64,000 bases of DNA, taken from contig NZ_JAAXMM010000008.1 of NCBI RefSeq assembly GCF_012276985.1, positions 1-64,000 of the forward strand, written 5' to 3'. Below are positions 29,526 to 38,720 of this stretch, one piece after another. The notes below the pieces were generated by a model. It made no database searches. It was not told the DNA's origin and saw only the letters and a list, made by a program, of their open reading frames with translations. The DNA is from Agrobacterium sp. a22-2. Lineage in GTDB: Bacteria > Pseudomonadota > Alphaproteobacteria > Rhizobiales > Rhizobiaceae. The stretch's first letter is position 1. Each line of letters starts with the position of its first letter. Both the position numbers and the translations under genes were made by a program.

Positions 29526-31019
29526 ATGAGTCTTCCTTCACCCAGCGATATCAGGATTGGCGACCCCAATTATCCGGCCCCTTGGACGACCAGCCTACCG
29601 CTGGAGGCGCTTCGCGATACCGACGCGGCGCGAATCGTATCACTTGCCCCCGACGTTTGCCTGACGCCCGTCGGCTCTTCGGTCGTGCCTATTCCTTATC
29701 CGATCGTCGATTATTGCGGGCATGATCGCAGCTATACGGAGTCAGTCCGGTTCACCGGATACAAGGCGATGGTCATGCGGTCCTGCACGACCCACGTTCA
29801 TGGCGACAAGCCCGGCGTCAGGAAGGGCGTCAGATCTGGAACGGTCGAGAGCATCTGTGAACCCATCAGTCACGCGCCTCAGATTCGGGCCGAAGGATCG
29901 AATGTCATCCGGCATCTCGACCGCTTCTGGATGAACAGCCGAAATACTCAGGGTGAGGCTATCTTCGTACGCGACAGCACAACCTTTGCCGCGCCGAAGG
30001 ACGACGATCCTATCCGTGGTTCGTTGCGTTATGCGCAGCTTGCGCAAGCAGAAACTCCGAACAGGGCGAGCGACGTTGCGCCCGTCCTGGGTTTTCTGGC
30101 GCCTGCGGGCGGCGTAGGGGCGTTAACGGGCGGTGGGACCGCTGTAGGTGGAGGCGCCGTCGCGGGTGGGGCTGCTGCAACTGGCGGTGGGGCGGCCACC
30201 GCGGGCGGTGCAGCGGCAACTGCGACCGGGGTTGGCCTCGGAACCGTGCTGCTCGGGATCGGTGTCTTTGCCGTTGGTGTACTCTGGCCGACCAACAAGA
30301 CGAACTTTTCGGACTTCATCCCGCAGGACGATTACGAGGCGCGGCTCGCTCAAGATGCGGAGCAGCGCATTGGGGGACTTCCACCTTGGGATAGCGGAAC
30401 TTCCATCAAAAGCGAAACTCTCGCTCAAATCGACCAGCGGCGACAGCAGCTGACGACGCAGGCCCAGCCCCAAACCAATACCCAGGCTCAGCCTCAGGCG
30501 ACGCCGCTTGCCACCGGAGCCAATGGCCGTGTCAATCCGGCCCGCTGCTATGTTCTACCGCTGTTTTTCAGTACTCCGGCGCGCGGCACCAGGGCGGAGC
30601 AGCAACGCCAGCTGAGTCTTCAGCAAGCTGTGCTGAACGCAAAAAACCCCTGCCAAGCGGCGGCGGATATCGCCAGATATCCCGTCAACAAGCCGCTTGG
30701 TGAGGCGGCACGGCCGATCGAACGCCGGCGTCTCGTCAATGCGAGAGCCCAGCAGATTCGTGCGCTTAATCCAAGCACGAACAGTACCCAGGCACTGGCG
30801 CAAGCGCAAACTTGGGCCACTGGCAAGGATGCCATCCACACGCTCGACATGGTGGCCGGCGGCCAGCCCACCGTCTTCTCCGGCCTCGGCGGAAGCAGCG
30901 AGAACCGTTCGATCGGATCACACTGGCGCAATGGAAAAGCTGCGCAGCTCGACGCATATGCTATAAATCAATGCCAGGCGGGCTGCCCCAATATGCAGAC
31001 GCAATTGATCGCGACCTAG
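29526..31019 (+). CDS. PAAR-like (DUF4150) effector with C-terminal Ntox15 DNase domain (Tde-like)
   Basis: 497 aa. Residues about 45-165 are the DUF4150 PAAR-like domain ('DVCLTPVGSSVVPIPYPI'). Residues about 180-260 are Ala/Gly-rich with a hydrophobic segment ('LGTVLLGIGVFAVGVLW'). A Gln-rich linker leads to the toxin domain (about residues 330-497) with 'HTLD' at residues 438-441, followed by 'MVAGG' and 'RSIGSHW'. HxxD is the catalytic motif of Ntox15 DNases such as Agrobacterium Tde1 and Tde2. The likely role is DNA degradation in competitors. The immunity gene follows after 12 bp. Confidence 0.87.
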   Translation: MSLPSPSDIRIGDPNYPAPWTTSLPLEALRDTDAARIVSLAPDVCLTPVGSSVVPIPYPIVDYCGHDRSYTESVRFTGYKAMVMRSCTTHVHGDKPGVRKGVRSGTVESICEPISHAPQIRAEGSNVIRHLDRFWMNSRNTQGEAIFVRDSTTFAAPKDDDPIRGSLRYAQLAQAETPNRASDVAPVLGFLAPAGGVGALTGGGTAVGGGAVAGGAAATGGGAATAGGAAATATGVGLGTVLLGIGVFAVGVLWPTNKTNFSDFIPQDDYEARLAQDAEQRIGGLPPWDSGTSIKSETLAQIDQRRQQLTTQAQPQTNTQAQPQATPLATGANGRVNPARCYVLPLFFSTPARGTRAEQQRQLSLQQAVLNAKNPCQAAADIARYPVNKPLGEAARPIERRRLVNARAQQIRALNPSTNSTQALAQAQTWATGKDAIHTLDMVAGGQPTVFSGLGGSSENRSIGSHWRNGKAAQLDAYAINQCQAGCPNMQTQLIAT

Positions 31020-31031
31020 GAGACAGACGTC

Positions 31032-31784
31032 ATGAGTTCAGCGGAGTTCTTGGAGGCGAGGGGCAAGCCGAGGAATGCCAGGCCGGTTTCCGAGGCCGAA
31101 ATGCAAGCCGCCGAAGGCCGACTTCCAGGCGACGTGCTGGATTTCTGGCGGGCAAATGGCATCGGTCACTACGCGAACAAAAATTACTGGCTGTGCACGC
31201 CGGCTCTCTTCGACGGTCTGTTCCGAGATAGTCTCGCCCATGTGCCAGGACTGCGCCCGGAGGATCTCGCCGCCTTCGGTTATTCCAGCCTTGGAACAAT
31301 CGACCTTTGGCATCGCGAAGGACGGCATTTTGCCTTTTCGCTCGATGTTGCCCTGCTGATGGATCTGACAAGCCGGACCCGAACCGAGGCGCCTCCACAT
31401 GATCTCGATGAACTCTACCGTTCGGCAGGCATGGACGTGCCGGAAAACGCTGTCGAAATGTTCCTGGAGTCCAGATCCAGGCCGGAAGACATCTGGATGA
31501 TTCTTCTGAACGCCACGAGTGCTGATACCTACAGGATGATCTTCGATGACAACGGTCGGGCGCTGACGCCGCAGCTGCGGCGGAACCTCGGCGAACTGAG
31601 CGAAGACGAAGTCTATTTCCGCAACAAGGATGCCATCGCCAATCTGGTCGATCATTACGAAAAGCTGACGATCGACGCAGCTTCTGCCCGGGTGCCGCGC
31701 GAAATATTCTATTCGTTTGCGACCGAAGTTTCTGGCGCGCAGCACATCGTGGAGCAAACGATCGTTGTTGGTGGAACCCAGTAG
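31032..31784 (+). CDS. Tdi-like immunity protein (GAD-like/DUF1851)
   Basis: 250 aa cytoplasmic protein with a GAD-like N-terminal half ('LPGDVLDFWRANGIGHYANK') and a DUF1851 C-terminal half. This is the architecture of Tdi immunity proteins that neutralise Ntox15 DNases. It starts 12 bp after the effector gene and ends the T6SS operon. No signal peptide is present, which fits a cytoplasmic DNase target. Confidence 0.85.
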   Translation: MSSAEFLEARGKPRNARPVSEAEMQAAEGRLPGDVLDFWRANGIGHYANKNYWLCTPALFDGLFRDSLAHVPGLRPEDLAAFGYSSLGTIDLWHREGRHFAFSLDVALLMDLTSRTRTEAPPHDLDELYRSAGMDVPENAVEMFLESRSRPEDIWMILLNATSADTYRMIFDDNGRALTPQLRRNLGELSEDEVYFRNKDAIANLVDHYEKLTIDAASARVPREIFYSFATEVSGAQHIVEQTIVVGGTQ

Positions 31785-31977
31785 GCGGCCGAATTTTGGC
31801 CGGTCAATGAAACAAGAGGCAAACCGTTTGCGCGCCAGCGGTCAGGCAGAAAAACTGATGAAGGTCGAACTTAAGATCTGCGGCGAGCATTAAGCACCGG
31901 AAAGGCTTTAGATGTTGGATCCTTTTTTTCCGAGGTAATCGACGTTCTAAGCGCAGGAAAATATTAGGATTAAATCC

Positions 31978-32555
31978 ATGAAAGCCTCGGAAATAATTCG
32001 TCTCGACAGGGCTATAGCATTTAATAAAGATAGGTTTTGCGTCGTGTTCAGTAGCAAAGACTACGAAGACATGTATTCCTATATTTTAGTGTCCGAGGGA
32101 GAACTGGAGCAGCCTTGGTCGCGCTCCGATGTCCCGTGCAAAATCGACGGCCTGACTGGCCGGATCGGACCAAATGGTAGGCCTATCATTTATGCGTTGA
32201 GCGACGAAGGCGATGTCTACACCTTGCCTATGGGAGATCCTTCGTCGTACCGGAAAATTGAAGGCGCCGGCGTTTATTCCGACGATGCAACTGACCTCGG
32301 CTATGTCAATTCAATCGTTTTGATCGGCGATGCCCTCTTTGTGTCCGGATATCATTCCTAGCTCTACCGCCTCACTTCGGAAAACATCGAATGGTTTTGG
32401 AAAGAGACTTTGCTCCAACCGCCAGCCACCTACGACTATCTCATTTTCGGCGCTATCGACGGTTCGTCGGAAACAGATCTCTATATGGCGGTCACGCTTT
32501 CTCCATCGAGCACAAACCGGGAGTTAAGAGAGGAGGAGGAGACAATGGGGCGCCT
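31978..32555 (+). pseudogene. Broken beta-rich (propeller-like) gene truncated by an IS element
   Basis: An open frame of 127 codons ends at TAG 32359-32361. The same frame continues without another stop for about 65 codons up to the insertion-sequence edge and keeps the same repeat style: 'RPIIYALSDEGDVYTLP', 'SIVLIGDALFVSGYHS', then 'YDYLIFGAIDGSS' after the stop. Blade-like repeats suggest a beta-propeller. It seems to have suffered both a nonsense change and a 3' truncation. It lies just after the effector-immunity genes, so an orphan T6SS-associated gene is possible. Function unknown. Confidence 0.6.
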
Positions 32556-33373
32556 GGCATCGTAAAGTTAACCTGTCGGCGATCGACCTGTGCGATCTTG
32601 CAGCATGACCCAAGTCGCTCGTGATCGCCTTTATCGCCGCCATCGGTTTCCAGCTGAAGTGATTGCACAAGCCGTTTGGCGCTATCTCCGTTTTCCGCTC
32701 AGTCTGCGCATGGTCGAAGATCTGATGGCAGCGCGTGGGATCATCGTTTCGCACCAGTCCGTGCGTCTCTGGGTGGAGAAATTCGGTCGTCACTTTGCCA
32801 ACGAAATCCGTAGGCGGGCCGCCGGTCGGCTTGGCGACAAATGGCACCTCGACGAGGTCGTCATCTCCATTGGCGGCAAGAAAAACTGGCTGTGGCGCGC
32901 TGTCGATCAGGATGGCTTCGTTCTCGACGTACTCGTTCAGAGCCGCCGCAATACCAAGGCCGCCAAACGCCTGATGCGGAAACTTCTCAAAGGACAGGGG
33001 CGATCACCTCGGGTCATGATCACCGACAAGCTGCGATCCTACGGCGCGGCAAAGCGCGACATCATGCCCTGCGTCGAACATCGATCACACAAAGGCTTGA
33101 ACAACGGGGCGGAGAATTCCCATCAACCGACCCGGCGACGAGAGCGGATTATGAAGGGCTTCAAGTCAGCCCGACATCTCCAGCGTTTCGTTTCAATTCA
33201 TGACCCTGTCGCCAATCTCTTTCACATCCCCCGCCACGACATTTCGTCCGACCATCAACGCGAACTGAGAACCGAAGCCATGCAGATGTGGAACGAAATC
33301 GCACGCATACAAGCCGCATAAGCGAAATCTACGGCCAACATTTGTGACCGGTGCCCTTTAATTTTACGGTGCC
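32556..33373 (+). mobile_element. IS6-family insertion sequence, copy 1 (818 bp)
   Basis: The ends are imperfect 16-bp inverted repeats: left 32556-32571 begins GGCATCGTAAAG, right 33358-33373 ends ACGGTGCC, with 14 of 16 positions matching. The element encodes one transposase. The 8-bp flanks differ (gggcgcct left, cgctctgc right), so no target duplication remains. That suggests a rearrangement after insertion or replicative deletion, which is common for IS6 elements. Confidence 0.8.
32605..33321 (+). CDS. IS6-family transposase, copy 1
   Basis: 238 aa DDE transposase of the IS6/IS26 type. The N-terminal helix-turn-helix region 'LSLRMVEDLMAARGIIVSH' precedes the catalytic residues in 'WHLDEV', 'ITDKL' and 'ENSHQP'. 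The ATG at 32605 matches the family start 'MTQVARDRLYRRHRFP'. It is complete and has no frameshift, so it may be active. Confidence 0.93.
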   Translation: MTQVARDRLYRRHRFPAEVIAQAVWRYLRFPLSLRMVEDLMAARGIIVSHQSVRLWVEKFGRHFANEIRRRAAGRLGDKWHLDEVVISIGGKKNWLWRAVDQDGFVLDVLVQSRRNTKAAKRLMRKLLKGQGRSPRVMITDKLRSYGAAKRDIMPCVEHRSHKGLNNGAENSHQPTRRRERIMKGFKSARHLQRFVSIHDPVANLFHIPRHDISSDHQRELRTEAMQMWNEIARIQAA

Positions 33374-33449
33374 CGCTCTGCAATTCCTGCCGATCACGAC
33401 CCCGCATCACGCTTACGGATTGTCGGGTATGACCACCCGGCGCGTAAGA

Positions 33450-34367
33450 TCACCGATACATATCCGGCACATACATTTCCGGCGGAACCGGAATGCGGTT
33501 GTAATCGGCGTTGCGGGCACGTTCCGGCAGCTCGATGGACGGCTTGGGAACATCGCCATACGGAATCTGCTTGAGCAGGTGCGAAATGCAATTGAGGCGC
33601 GCCTTGCGTTTATCGACGGCATCGACAACCCACCAGGGCGTTTCGGGTCTATGGGTCCGCTCCAGCATTTCTTCCTTGGCCTTGGTGTAGGTTTCCCAAT
33701 GCACGCGGCTTTCCAGATCCATGGGCGACAGCTTCCACTGCTTCAGCGGATCCTGGATGCGCATGTTGAAGCGGAACTCCTGTTCTTCATCGGTGATGGA
33801 GAACCAGTATTTGATCAGGATGATGCCGGAGCGCACCAGCATGTTTTCGAACTGCGGAACCGACTGGAAGAAGTCCTCCAGTTCGTCCTGGCTGCAGAAG
33901 CCCATGACGCGCTCGACGCCGGCGCGATTATACCAGCTGCGGTCGAACAGCACGATTTCGCCTGCCGTCGGCAGATGCTGGACATAACGTTGAAAATACC
34001 ATTGGTGGCGTTCACGCTCGGAGGGGGCGGGCAGGGCGACCACGCGGCAGACGCGCGGGTTGAGCCTCTGGGTCACGCGCTTGATTGCGCCGCCCTTGCC
34101 GGCCGAGTCCCGGCCTTCGAAAATCACCACGACCTTCAGCTTCTGGTGCTGCACCCAATCCTGCAACCTGACCAATTCATGCTGCAGGCGAAACAGCTCC
34201 TGGAAATAGATCTTGCGGTCGAGCAGCGGGCCGGTGGTCGGCTGCATGGCTGCGGCGACCAGATCGTCAAGCCGCTCTTCCTCCATCTGCAGTTCCAGTT
34301 CCTCGTCAAAACTGTCGGCGATTTCGGCCTTGATGCGGTCGAGCTGGCTTGGGTCGTTGATGTTCAT
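33450..34367 (-). CDS. ppk2: Polyphosphate kinase 2
   Basis: 305 aa PPK2 family protein. Walker A 'GRDSAGKGG', 'ALPAPSERERHQWYFQRYV', lid-type 'FDRSWYNRAGVERVMGF' and 'PWWVVDAVDKRKARLN' are present. The enzyme uses polyphosphate to phosphorylate nucleoside phosphates or the reverse. The ATG 34367 is chosen because GGAGA lies about 8 nt upstream. It may be transcribed with the patatin gene upstream (69-bp gap). Confidence 0.95.
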   Translation of the reverse strand: MNINDPSQLDRIKAEIADSFDEELELQMEEERLDDLVAAAMQPTTGPLLDRKIYFQELFRLQHELVRLQDWVQHQKLKVVVIFEGRDSAGKGGAIKRVTQRLNPRVCRVVALPAPSERERHQWYFQRYVQHLPTAGEIVLFDRSWYNRAGVERVMGFCSQDELEDFFQSVPQFENMLVRSGIILIKYWFSITDEEQEFRFNMRIQDPLKQWKLSPMDLESRVHWETYTKAKEEMLERTHRPETPWWVVDAVDKRKARLNCISHLLKQIPYGDVPKPSIELPERARNADYNRIPVPPEMYVPDMYR

Positions 34368-34436
34368 GGATAGTCTCTCCTTAACGTCGAAATGGGGAAG
34401 CAATTGCTGCCCGTTGCGGCCCGGGCCGGCCACTAT

Positions 34437-35600
34437 CTAACTCGGATCGTCGCGATGGACGTCGTGAACGGTCATGCCGATCGATTCCGGCGGCTTCTCC
34501 AGCCATTTACGGTGCCGCAGGGTCTTGCGGGTGTCCTGATAGCCGGAGTCCCAATGTTCGCGCATCGAGGTTCCCGAGAATTCGTAATCCTTCGCATGCC
34601 CCTCGTAGAGCTTCTGCTGATAGATCAGGTGAACAATGTTGATTTGCGGGACATCCTCCATCGATGACAGAAACGCCCCGTCTTCTGGGGTCAATGCCTC
34701 GCCCGGCACGCGCAGCAGCGCCTGATGCAACCTCAGCTTCATATTGTGCAGGCGGCGGAATGTGTCGGTATTGTTTCGTGTCCGGCTCGAATACATAATG
34801 TCCTTGTGACGGGACAGGACATCCGGCATTTCGCGCGGCAGTGCGCCGCGCGCGCTGAACAGATCAACCTGAAATACCAGGGTATCGTGGACTTCGTCCT
34901 GCTCCAGCAGATATTGGAGAGGCGTGTTGGAGACGATACCGCCATCCCAGTAATATTCGTTTTCGATATGCACAGCCGGAAAGGCCGGAGGAAGCGCGCC
35001 CGAGGCCATGACATGCTTGGCGTCGATCGTCTCGATGGCGCTGTCGAAATAGCGGAAATTGCCCGTCGTGACATTGACCGCGCCGACACTCAGCCGGCGC
35101 TCCTGATTGTTCAGCAGCCTCCAGTCTATCAGACGGTCGAGGGTGTGCTGCAGTTCGCTCGTATCGTAGAAACTCGTGGCACCGCTGGCGCCGGCGAATT
35201 GCTGCCAGGGACTGATGTCGCGGGGGGAGAAAAATCCCGGCAGACCCGACGTCATGGTCATCATGGCGCTCGCCTGATTGCGCAGCTTGCGGAAAATGTC
35301 GCCCTCCGGGGTATGGTGCCAGACCGTACGGCCGGAGATCGTTTCCCAGAAGTCGCGCAGCCTGTCGACCTGATTGCCAGGCTCGTTGCCGGCAATGATG
35401 GCGGCGTTGATGGCGCCGATCGAGACACCGGAGAGCCAGTTGGCACTGATTCCGGCTTCGCTGAGCGCCTGGAAGACGCCGGCCTGATAGGCTCCCAAGG
35501 CGCCGCCGCCTTGGAAAACCAGCGCCACCGACTGGTAGGGCGCCAGCAGTTCCTTGATATCGGGCGCCTGGCTTTTACGTGGTCCTGCCGTCTGATCCAT
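34437..35600 (-). CDS. Patatin-like phospholipase
   Basis: 387 aa. The patatin core has the oxyanion motif 'FQGGGALGAYQAG', nucleophile elbow 'GVSIG' and catalytic 'DGG' ('YYWDGGIVSNTP'). The C-terminal part matches the DUF3734 extension. Homologues sit next to 3-hydroxybutyrate dehydrogenase in rhizobia, so a lipid or polyhydroxybutyrate-linked role is suggested. The ATG is preferred over a GTG three codons upstream because AAAGG lies 8 nt away from it. Confidence 0.9.
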   Translation of the reverse strand: MDQTAGPRKSQAPDIKELLAPYQSVALVFQGGGALGAYQAGVFQALSEAGISANWLSGVSIGAINAAIIAGNEPGNQVDRLRDFWETISGRTVWHHTPEGDIFRKLRNQASAMMTMTSGLPGFFSPRDISPWQQFAGASGATSFYDTSELQHTLDRLIDWRLLNNQERRLSVGAVNVTTGNFRYFDSAIETIDAKHVMASGALPPAFPAVHIENEYYWDGGIVSNTPLQYLLEQDEVHDTLVFQVDLFSARGALPREMPDVLSRHKDIMYSSRTRNNTDTFRRLHNMKLRLHQALLRVPGEALTPEDGAFLSSMEDVPQINIVHLIYQQKLYEGHAKDYEFSGTSMREHWDSGYQDTRKTLRHRKWLEKPPESIGMTVHDVHRDDPS

Positions 35601-35630
35601 GTCGAACACCTTTCTTGCTACGCGTCGGCG

Positions 35631-36374
35631 TCAGGCCGGTTCGCTCATGTAATCGTGCACGACCTTGCCCATGCCAAGGGTCAGATCGGCGATAAAATGG
35701 ACGGCCGAGAGAACCTCCAGCACGGGCAGGCGGGCGACATCGGCAATGACATGACGATGCAGTTCCAGATCTGCGGGACCGGTCCAGGCGCCTTTCACCG
35801 TGATGTCCTCAAGGTGATATTGCACCAGTTCGCAGATGCGCGGCGTTGCATCGACGTGGGGAATGATCTTGACGAGGAAATTTGGCTTGGTCATCGAATG
35901 GGCGATTTCGTCCGTATCGAGAGCCCTGTGCTTGTAACCCATCGTGGCGGTTGCGCAGAGCACGGAACCGTAATGCAACCTGCCAACGATCACTTCACCC
36001 TCGTGAACGAGCTTTGGATAGGCCAGCTTCTTGGGGAAGCCCCAGATCTCGCGGCCGCCAGCTATCGGAGCATCGTCATCGAGATACATGGCATGGACGT
36101 AGACCCCGTCCTCGCCATTGTAGCGCACGGGGATGACCTGGCCGGATTCGACATAGTCGCCGAAGCCGGTCGAGTCCGGCATCTTGATGAATTCGTATTT
36201 CACCACTGGATCGGTGATTTCCAGCGGCTCGGGCACGACGGCGCGCAGGGCTTCGATATCAGTGCGATACGTGATGATCACATATTCCCTGTCGATGAAG
36301 CGATAGGGACCCGGTGGATAGGCCGGGTTGGTCAGCGGCATGGCATAGGCTTTGCGGACGTCTGCGGCCTTCAT
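35631..36374 (-). CDS. adc: Acetoacetate decarboxylase
   Basis: 247 aa ADC family. The Schiff-base lysine lies in '[13 protein letters not shown]' and the N-terminal '[17 protein letters not shown]' matches the family. The enzyme converts acetoacetate to acetone and CO2. It lies between patatin and 3-hydroxybutyrate dehydrogenase with gaps of 30 and 44 bp, so the three genes are probably one operon handling ketone bodies and polyhydroxybutyrate breakdown. Confidence 0.93.
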   Translation of the reverse strand: MKAADVRKAYAMPLTNPAYPPGPYRFIDREYVIITYRTDIEALRAVVPEPLEITDPVVKYEFIKMPDSTGFGDYVESGQVIPVRYNGEDGVYVHAMYLDDDAPIAGGREIWGFPKKLAYPKLVHEGEVIVGRLHYGSVLCATATMGYKHRALDTDEIAHSMTKPNFLVKIIPHVDATPRICELVQYHLEDITVKGAWTGPADLELHRHVIADVARLPVLEVLSAVHFIADLTLGMGKVVHDYMSEPA

Positions 36375-36418
36375 CTGGTATCCTCGTTTGCTGAAAGTCG
36401 ATTGCTACACGTTTCGGC

Positions 36419-37225
36419 TCAGTGAGCGGTCCAGCCGCCATCGATCGGCATGATGGCGCCGGTGATCGATGCCGCTTCGTCGGAGCACAAGAAAGCGACG
36501 AAAGCAGCGGTCTGGTCGACGGTCACGAATTGCTTGGTCGGCTGCGCCTCGAGAAGGACGTCGTGAATGACCTGTTCTTTGGTCAGCCCGCGGGCGGCCA
36601 TGGTATCGGGGATCTGTTTTTCAACCAGCGGCGTCCACACATAGCCCGGGCAAATGGCATTGACCGTGATCGCCTCGGCAGCGACCTCGAGGGCAACGGT
36701 CTTCGTGAGGCCGGCGATGCCATGCTTTGCTGCCACATAGGCTGACTTGTAGGGCGAAGCGACAAGCGCATGGGCGGAGGCGATGTTGACGATACGGCCC
36801 CAGCCGCGCGCCTTCATCGACGGAATCGCTGCCTTAATGCTGTGGAAAGCGGCCGTGAGGTTGATAGCAATGATGGCCTGCCATTTTTCGTCAGGGAATT
36901 CGTCGATCGGGGCGACATGCTGAATGCCGGCATTGTTGACAAGGATATCGCAGCCACCGAGTTCATCGATGGCGAGCTGTACCATCCCGGCGATTTCGGT
37001 GCCAGACAGCATGTTGGCCGGTGAATAGAGGCAGCGGATCGAAAATTCCTGTGCGATCGCAGCGCGTTCCTGCTCGATTATGGCGGCGTCGCCCAGTCCG
37101 TTGATCACCACATGGGCGCCTTGGGCTGCCAGCCGGCGGGCAATGCCCATTCCGATCCCGCTGGTCGAACCGGTCACGATCGCGACCTTGTTTTCAAGGC
37201 GATGATTGGCTGAAAATTCGGACAT
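36419..37225 (-). CDS. bdhA: 3-hydroxybutyrate dehydrogenase
   Basis: 268 aa short-chain dehydrogenase with the NAD site 'TGSTSGIGMGIA', 'NNAGIQHVAPIDEFP' and the catalytic Ser in 'NIASAHA' with 'YVAAK'. The 'NNAGIQHVAPIDEFP' segment is typical of 3-hydroxybutyrate dehydrogenase. It converts 3-hydroxybutyrate to acetoacetate, the substrate of the adjacent decarboxylase. It is first in the operon. Confidence 0.93.
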   Translation of the reverse strand: MSEFSANHRLENKVAIVTGSTSGIGMGIARRLAAQGAHVVINGLGDAAIIEQERAAIAQEFSIRCLYSPANMLSGTEIAGMVQLAIDELGGCDILVNNAGIQHVAPIDEFPDEKWQAIIAINLTAAFHSIKAAIPSMKARGWGRIVNIASAHALVASPYKSAYVAAKHGIAGLTKTVALEVAAEAITVNAICPGYVWTPLVEKQIPDTMAARGLTKEQVIHDVLLEAQPTKQFVTVDQTAAFVAFLCSDEAASITGAIMPIDGGWTAH

Positions 37226-37530
37226 CGATTTACTCCGGTCTGACGAGGCCTGATTTTCCTCATGTAAAACCCGTCGATGTGTCAGTCGAATGACGGTTTT
37301 GTTTCCGAATTTTATCTTCGGTCAAGTCCTGGAAATATTCTCGGGGACCAAACTTCCGATCCGGCGAGAAGCGCGCCGTCATCAAGGTGTTAACAAAGGA
37401 AAATACTTAAATCGTCAGGATTTCTTTTCGGATGATGCACGGAGCGGGGCAACTCGCTGCAGTATAAATTTGTCCGCGCGGTCCAAACCATTTGATCGGG
37501 CGCAGATAACGGCCACAAGGGGAATGACCG
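37226..37530. other. Divergent intergenic region between bdhA and the pstS-like gene
   Basis: 305 bp, more AT-rich than the genes, that must hold two divergent promoters. A weak Pho box-like pattern (CCGTCAT, 4 bp, GTGTTAA at 37376-37393) is present but only its first half is good. I see no gene and no clear promoter consensus. Confidence 0.4.
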
Positions 37531-38619
37531 ATGGAACGCTTCTTTCGACAGATGCAGGGGTTGACGACAGCCACAGCTCACATCTTTGGCGGCGCACTCG
37601 TTGCAGGGCTGTTGCTTTCGATGCCGGTTGCCATGGCCGACCCTATTCAGGGGGCGGGCTCCACTTTTGCCGCACCGATCATCGCAAAGTGGGCGCAGAT
37701 CTACACGACCGCGCGCATGGACGACGGTGATTTCAGCTCGCCGGACTGGACTGTGGATTACGAACTGGTGGGGTCCCTGGCCGGCCTGATGCGTCTCGAC
37801 CAGCCGGAACTCGACTTTGCGGCCTCCGATGTGCCCGTTTCGCATGAAGAACTGGCCAAGCACGGTCGCCAGCAGTTCCCGATCGTCCTCGGCAGCGTGG
37901 CCGTTGCCGTCAATCTCGACGGCATCGAGAAGGGGCAGATCAACCTGACGGGGCCGATCCTCGCCGATATCTATCTCGGCAAAATAAAGTCCTGGGCCGA
38001 TCCTGCGATCAAGGCCGTCAACCCGGATTTGGCGCTTCCCGATCTGGCCATCAGCCCTGTCACCCGCAAAGACGGTTCCGGCACCACCTTCATGTTTACG
38101 GAGTATCTGTCGTCGACGAGCCCGGAATGGAAGGCGGCCCATGGGGCGGACACACTGATCAAATGGCCCACAGGGACGTCCGTCGAGGGCACCCAGGATC
38201 TTATTCGGGCCGTGCAGGCGACCAAGGGCGCCATAGCTTATGCCGATTTCGGCCAGGTGGAACGGGCCAATCTTCCTCACGCGGCGATCGGCAACAAAGC
38301 GGGCCAGTTCGTGAAGCCGGGACCGGATGGTGTGCGAGCTGCTGCAAGCTCGACCTCCTGGGATGAAGCCAAGGATTTCGCCGTGTCTTTGACCGATCAG
38401 CCGGGCGAGGCCGCCTATCCGATCAGCGGCGCCACCTTCGCAGTGGTTTCAAAGAGGATCGGAGCGAACCGGATCGGGCGGGTTCAGGATTTCTTCCGCC
38501 TGGCATTCGAAAAGGGCGGCAAGGATGCCGAAGCTCTCGGCTACGTGCCCGTGCCGCCGCAAGTGGTCAGCCAGATCGTCAAGTACTGGCTGAAAAGTGA
38601 CACTGCCGCCAGCCAATAA
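37531..38619 (+). CDS. PstS-like phosphate-binding periplasmic protein
   Basis: 362 aa with a signal peptide ('GGALVAGLLLSMPVAMA'). The mature protein starts with 'IQGAGSTFAAPIIAKW', the PstS phosphate-binding signature, and includes 'GSGTTFMFTEYLS'. The usual pstCAB-phoU genes are absent. Instead a Na/Pi cotransporter gene follows after 101 bp. AAGGGG lies upstream of the ATG. The lone binding protein may feed another Pst system or act as a sensor or scavenger. Confidence 0.9.
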   Translation: MERFFRQMQGLTTATAHIFGGALVAGLLLSMPVAMADPIQGAGSTFAAPIIAKWAQIYTTARMDDGDFSSPDWTVDYELVGSLAGLMRLDQPELDFAASDVPVSHEELAKHGRQQFPIVLGSVAVAVNLDGIEKGQINLTGPILADIYLGKIKSWADPAIKAVNPDLALPDLAISPVTRKDGSGTTFMFTEYLSSTSPEWKAAHGADTLIKWPTGTSVEGTQDLIRAVQATKGAIAYADFGQVERANLPHAAIGNKAGQFVKPGPDGVRAAASSTSWDEAKDFAVSLTDQPGEAAYPISGATFAVVSKRIGANRIGRVQDFFRLAFEKGGKDAEALGYVPVPPQVVSQIVKYWLKSDTAASQ

Positions 38620-38720
38620 GCTGCGGCCTTCGGAATGAGGTTTTTCGCTCCGCAGGCGCAGGCTTGCAGCGAAAGACCTTGGTGGATCGCGCCGCGACGG
38701 CGCAAAGGGAGTAAAGCGTA

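Noticed and set aside
34725..36425. A 566-codon plus-strand open frame across the patatin and acetoacetate decarboxylase genes
   Set aside because: It is antisense to two clear enzyme genes and their junction, has no family features, and reflects the high third-position GC of the real genes.
37376..37393. A second Pho box upstream of the pstS-like gene
   Set aside because: Only the first half-site is good; the second (GTGTTAA) matches the consensus poorly.
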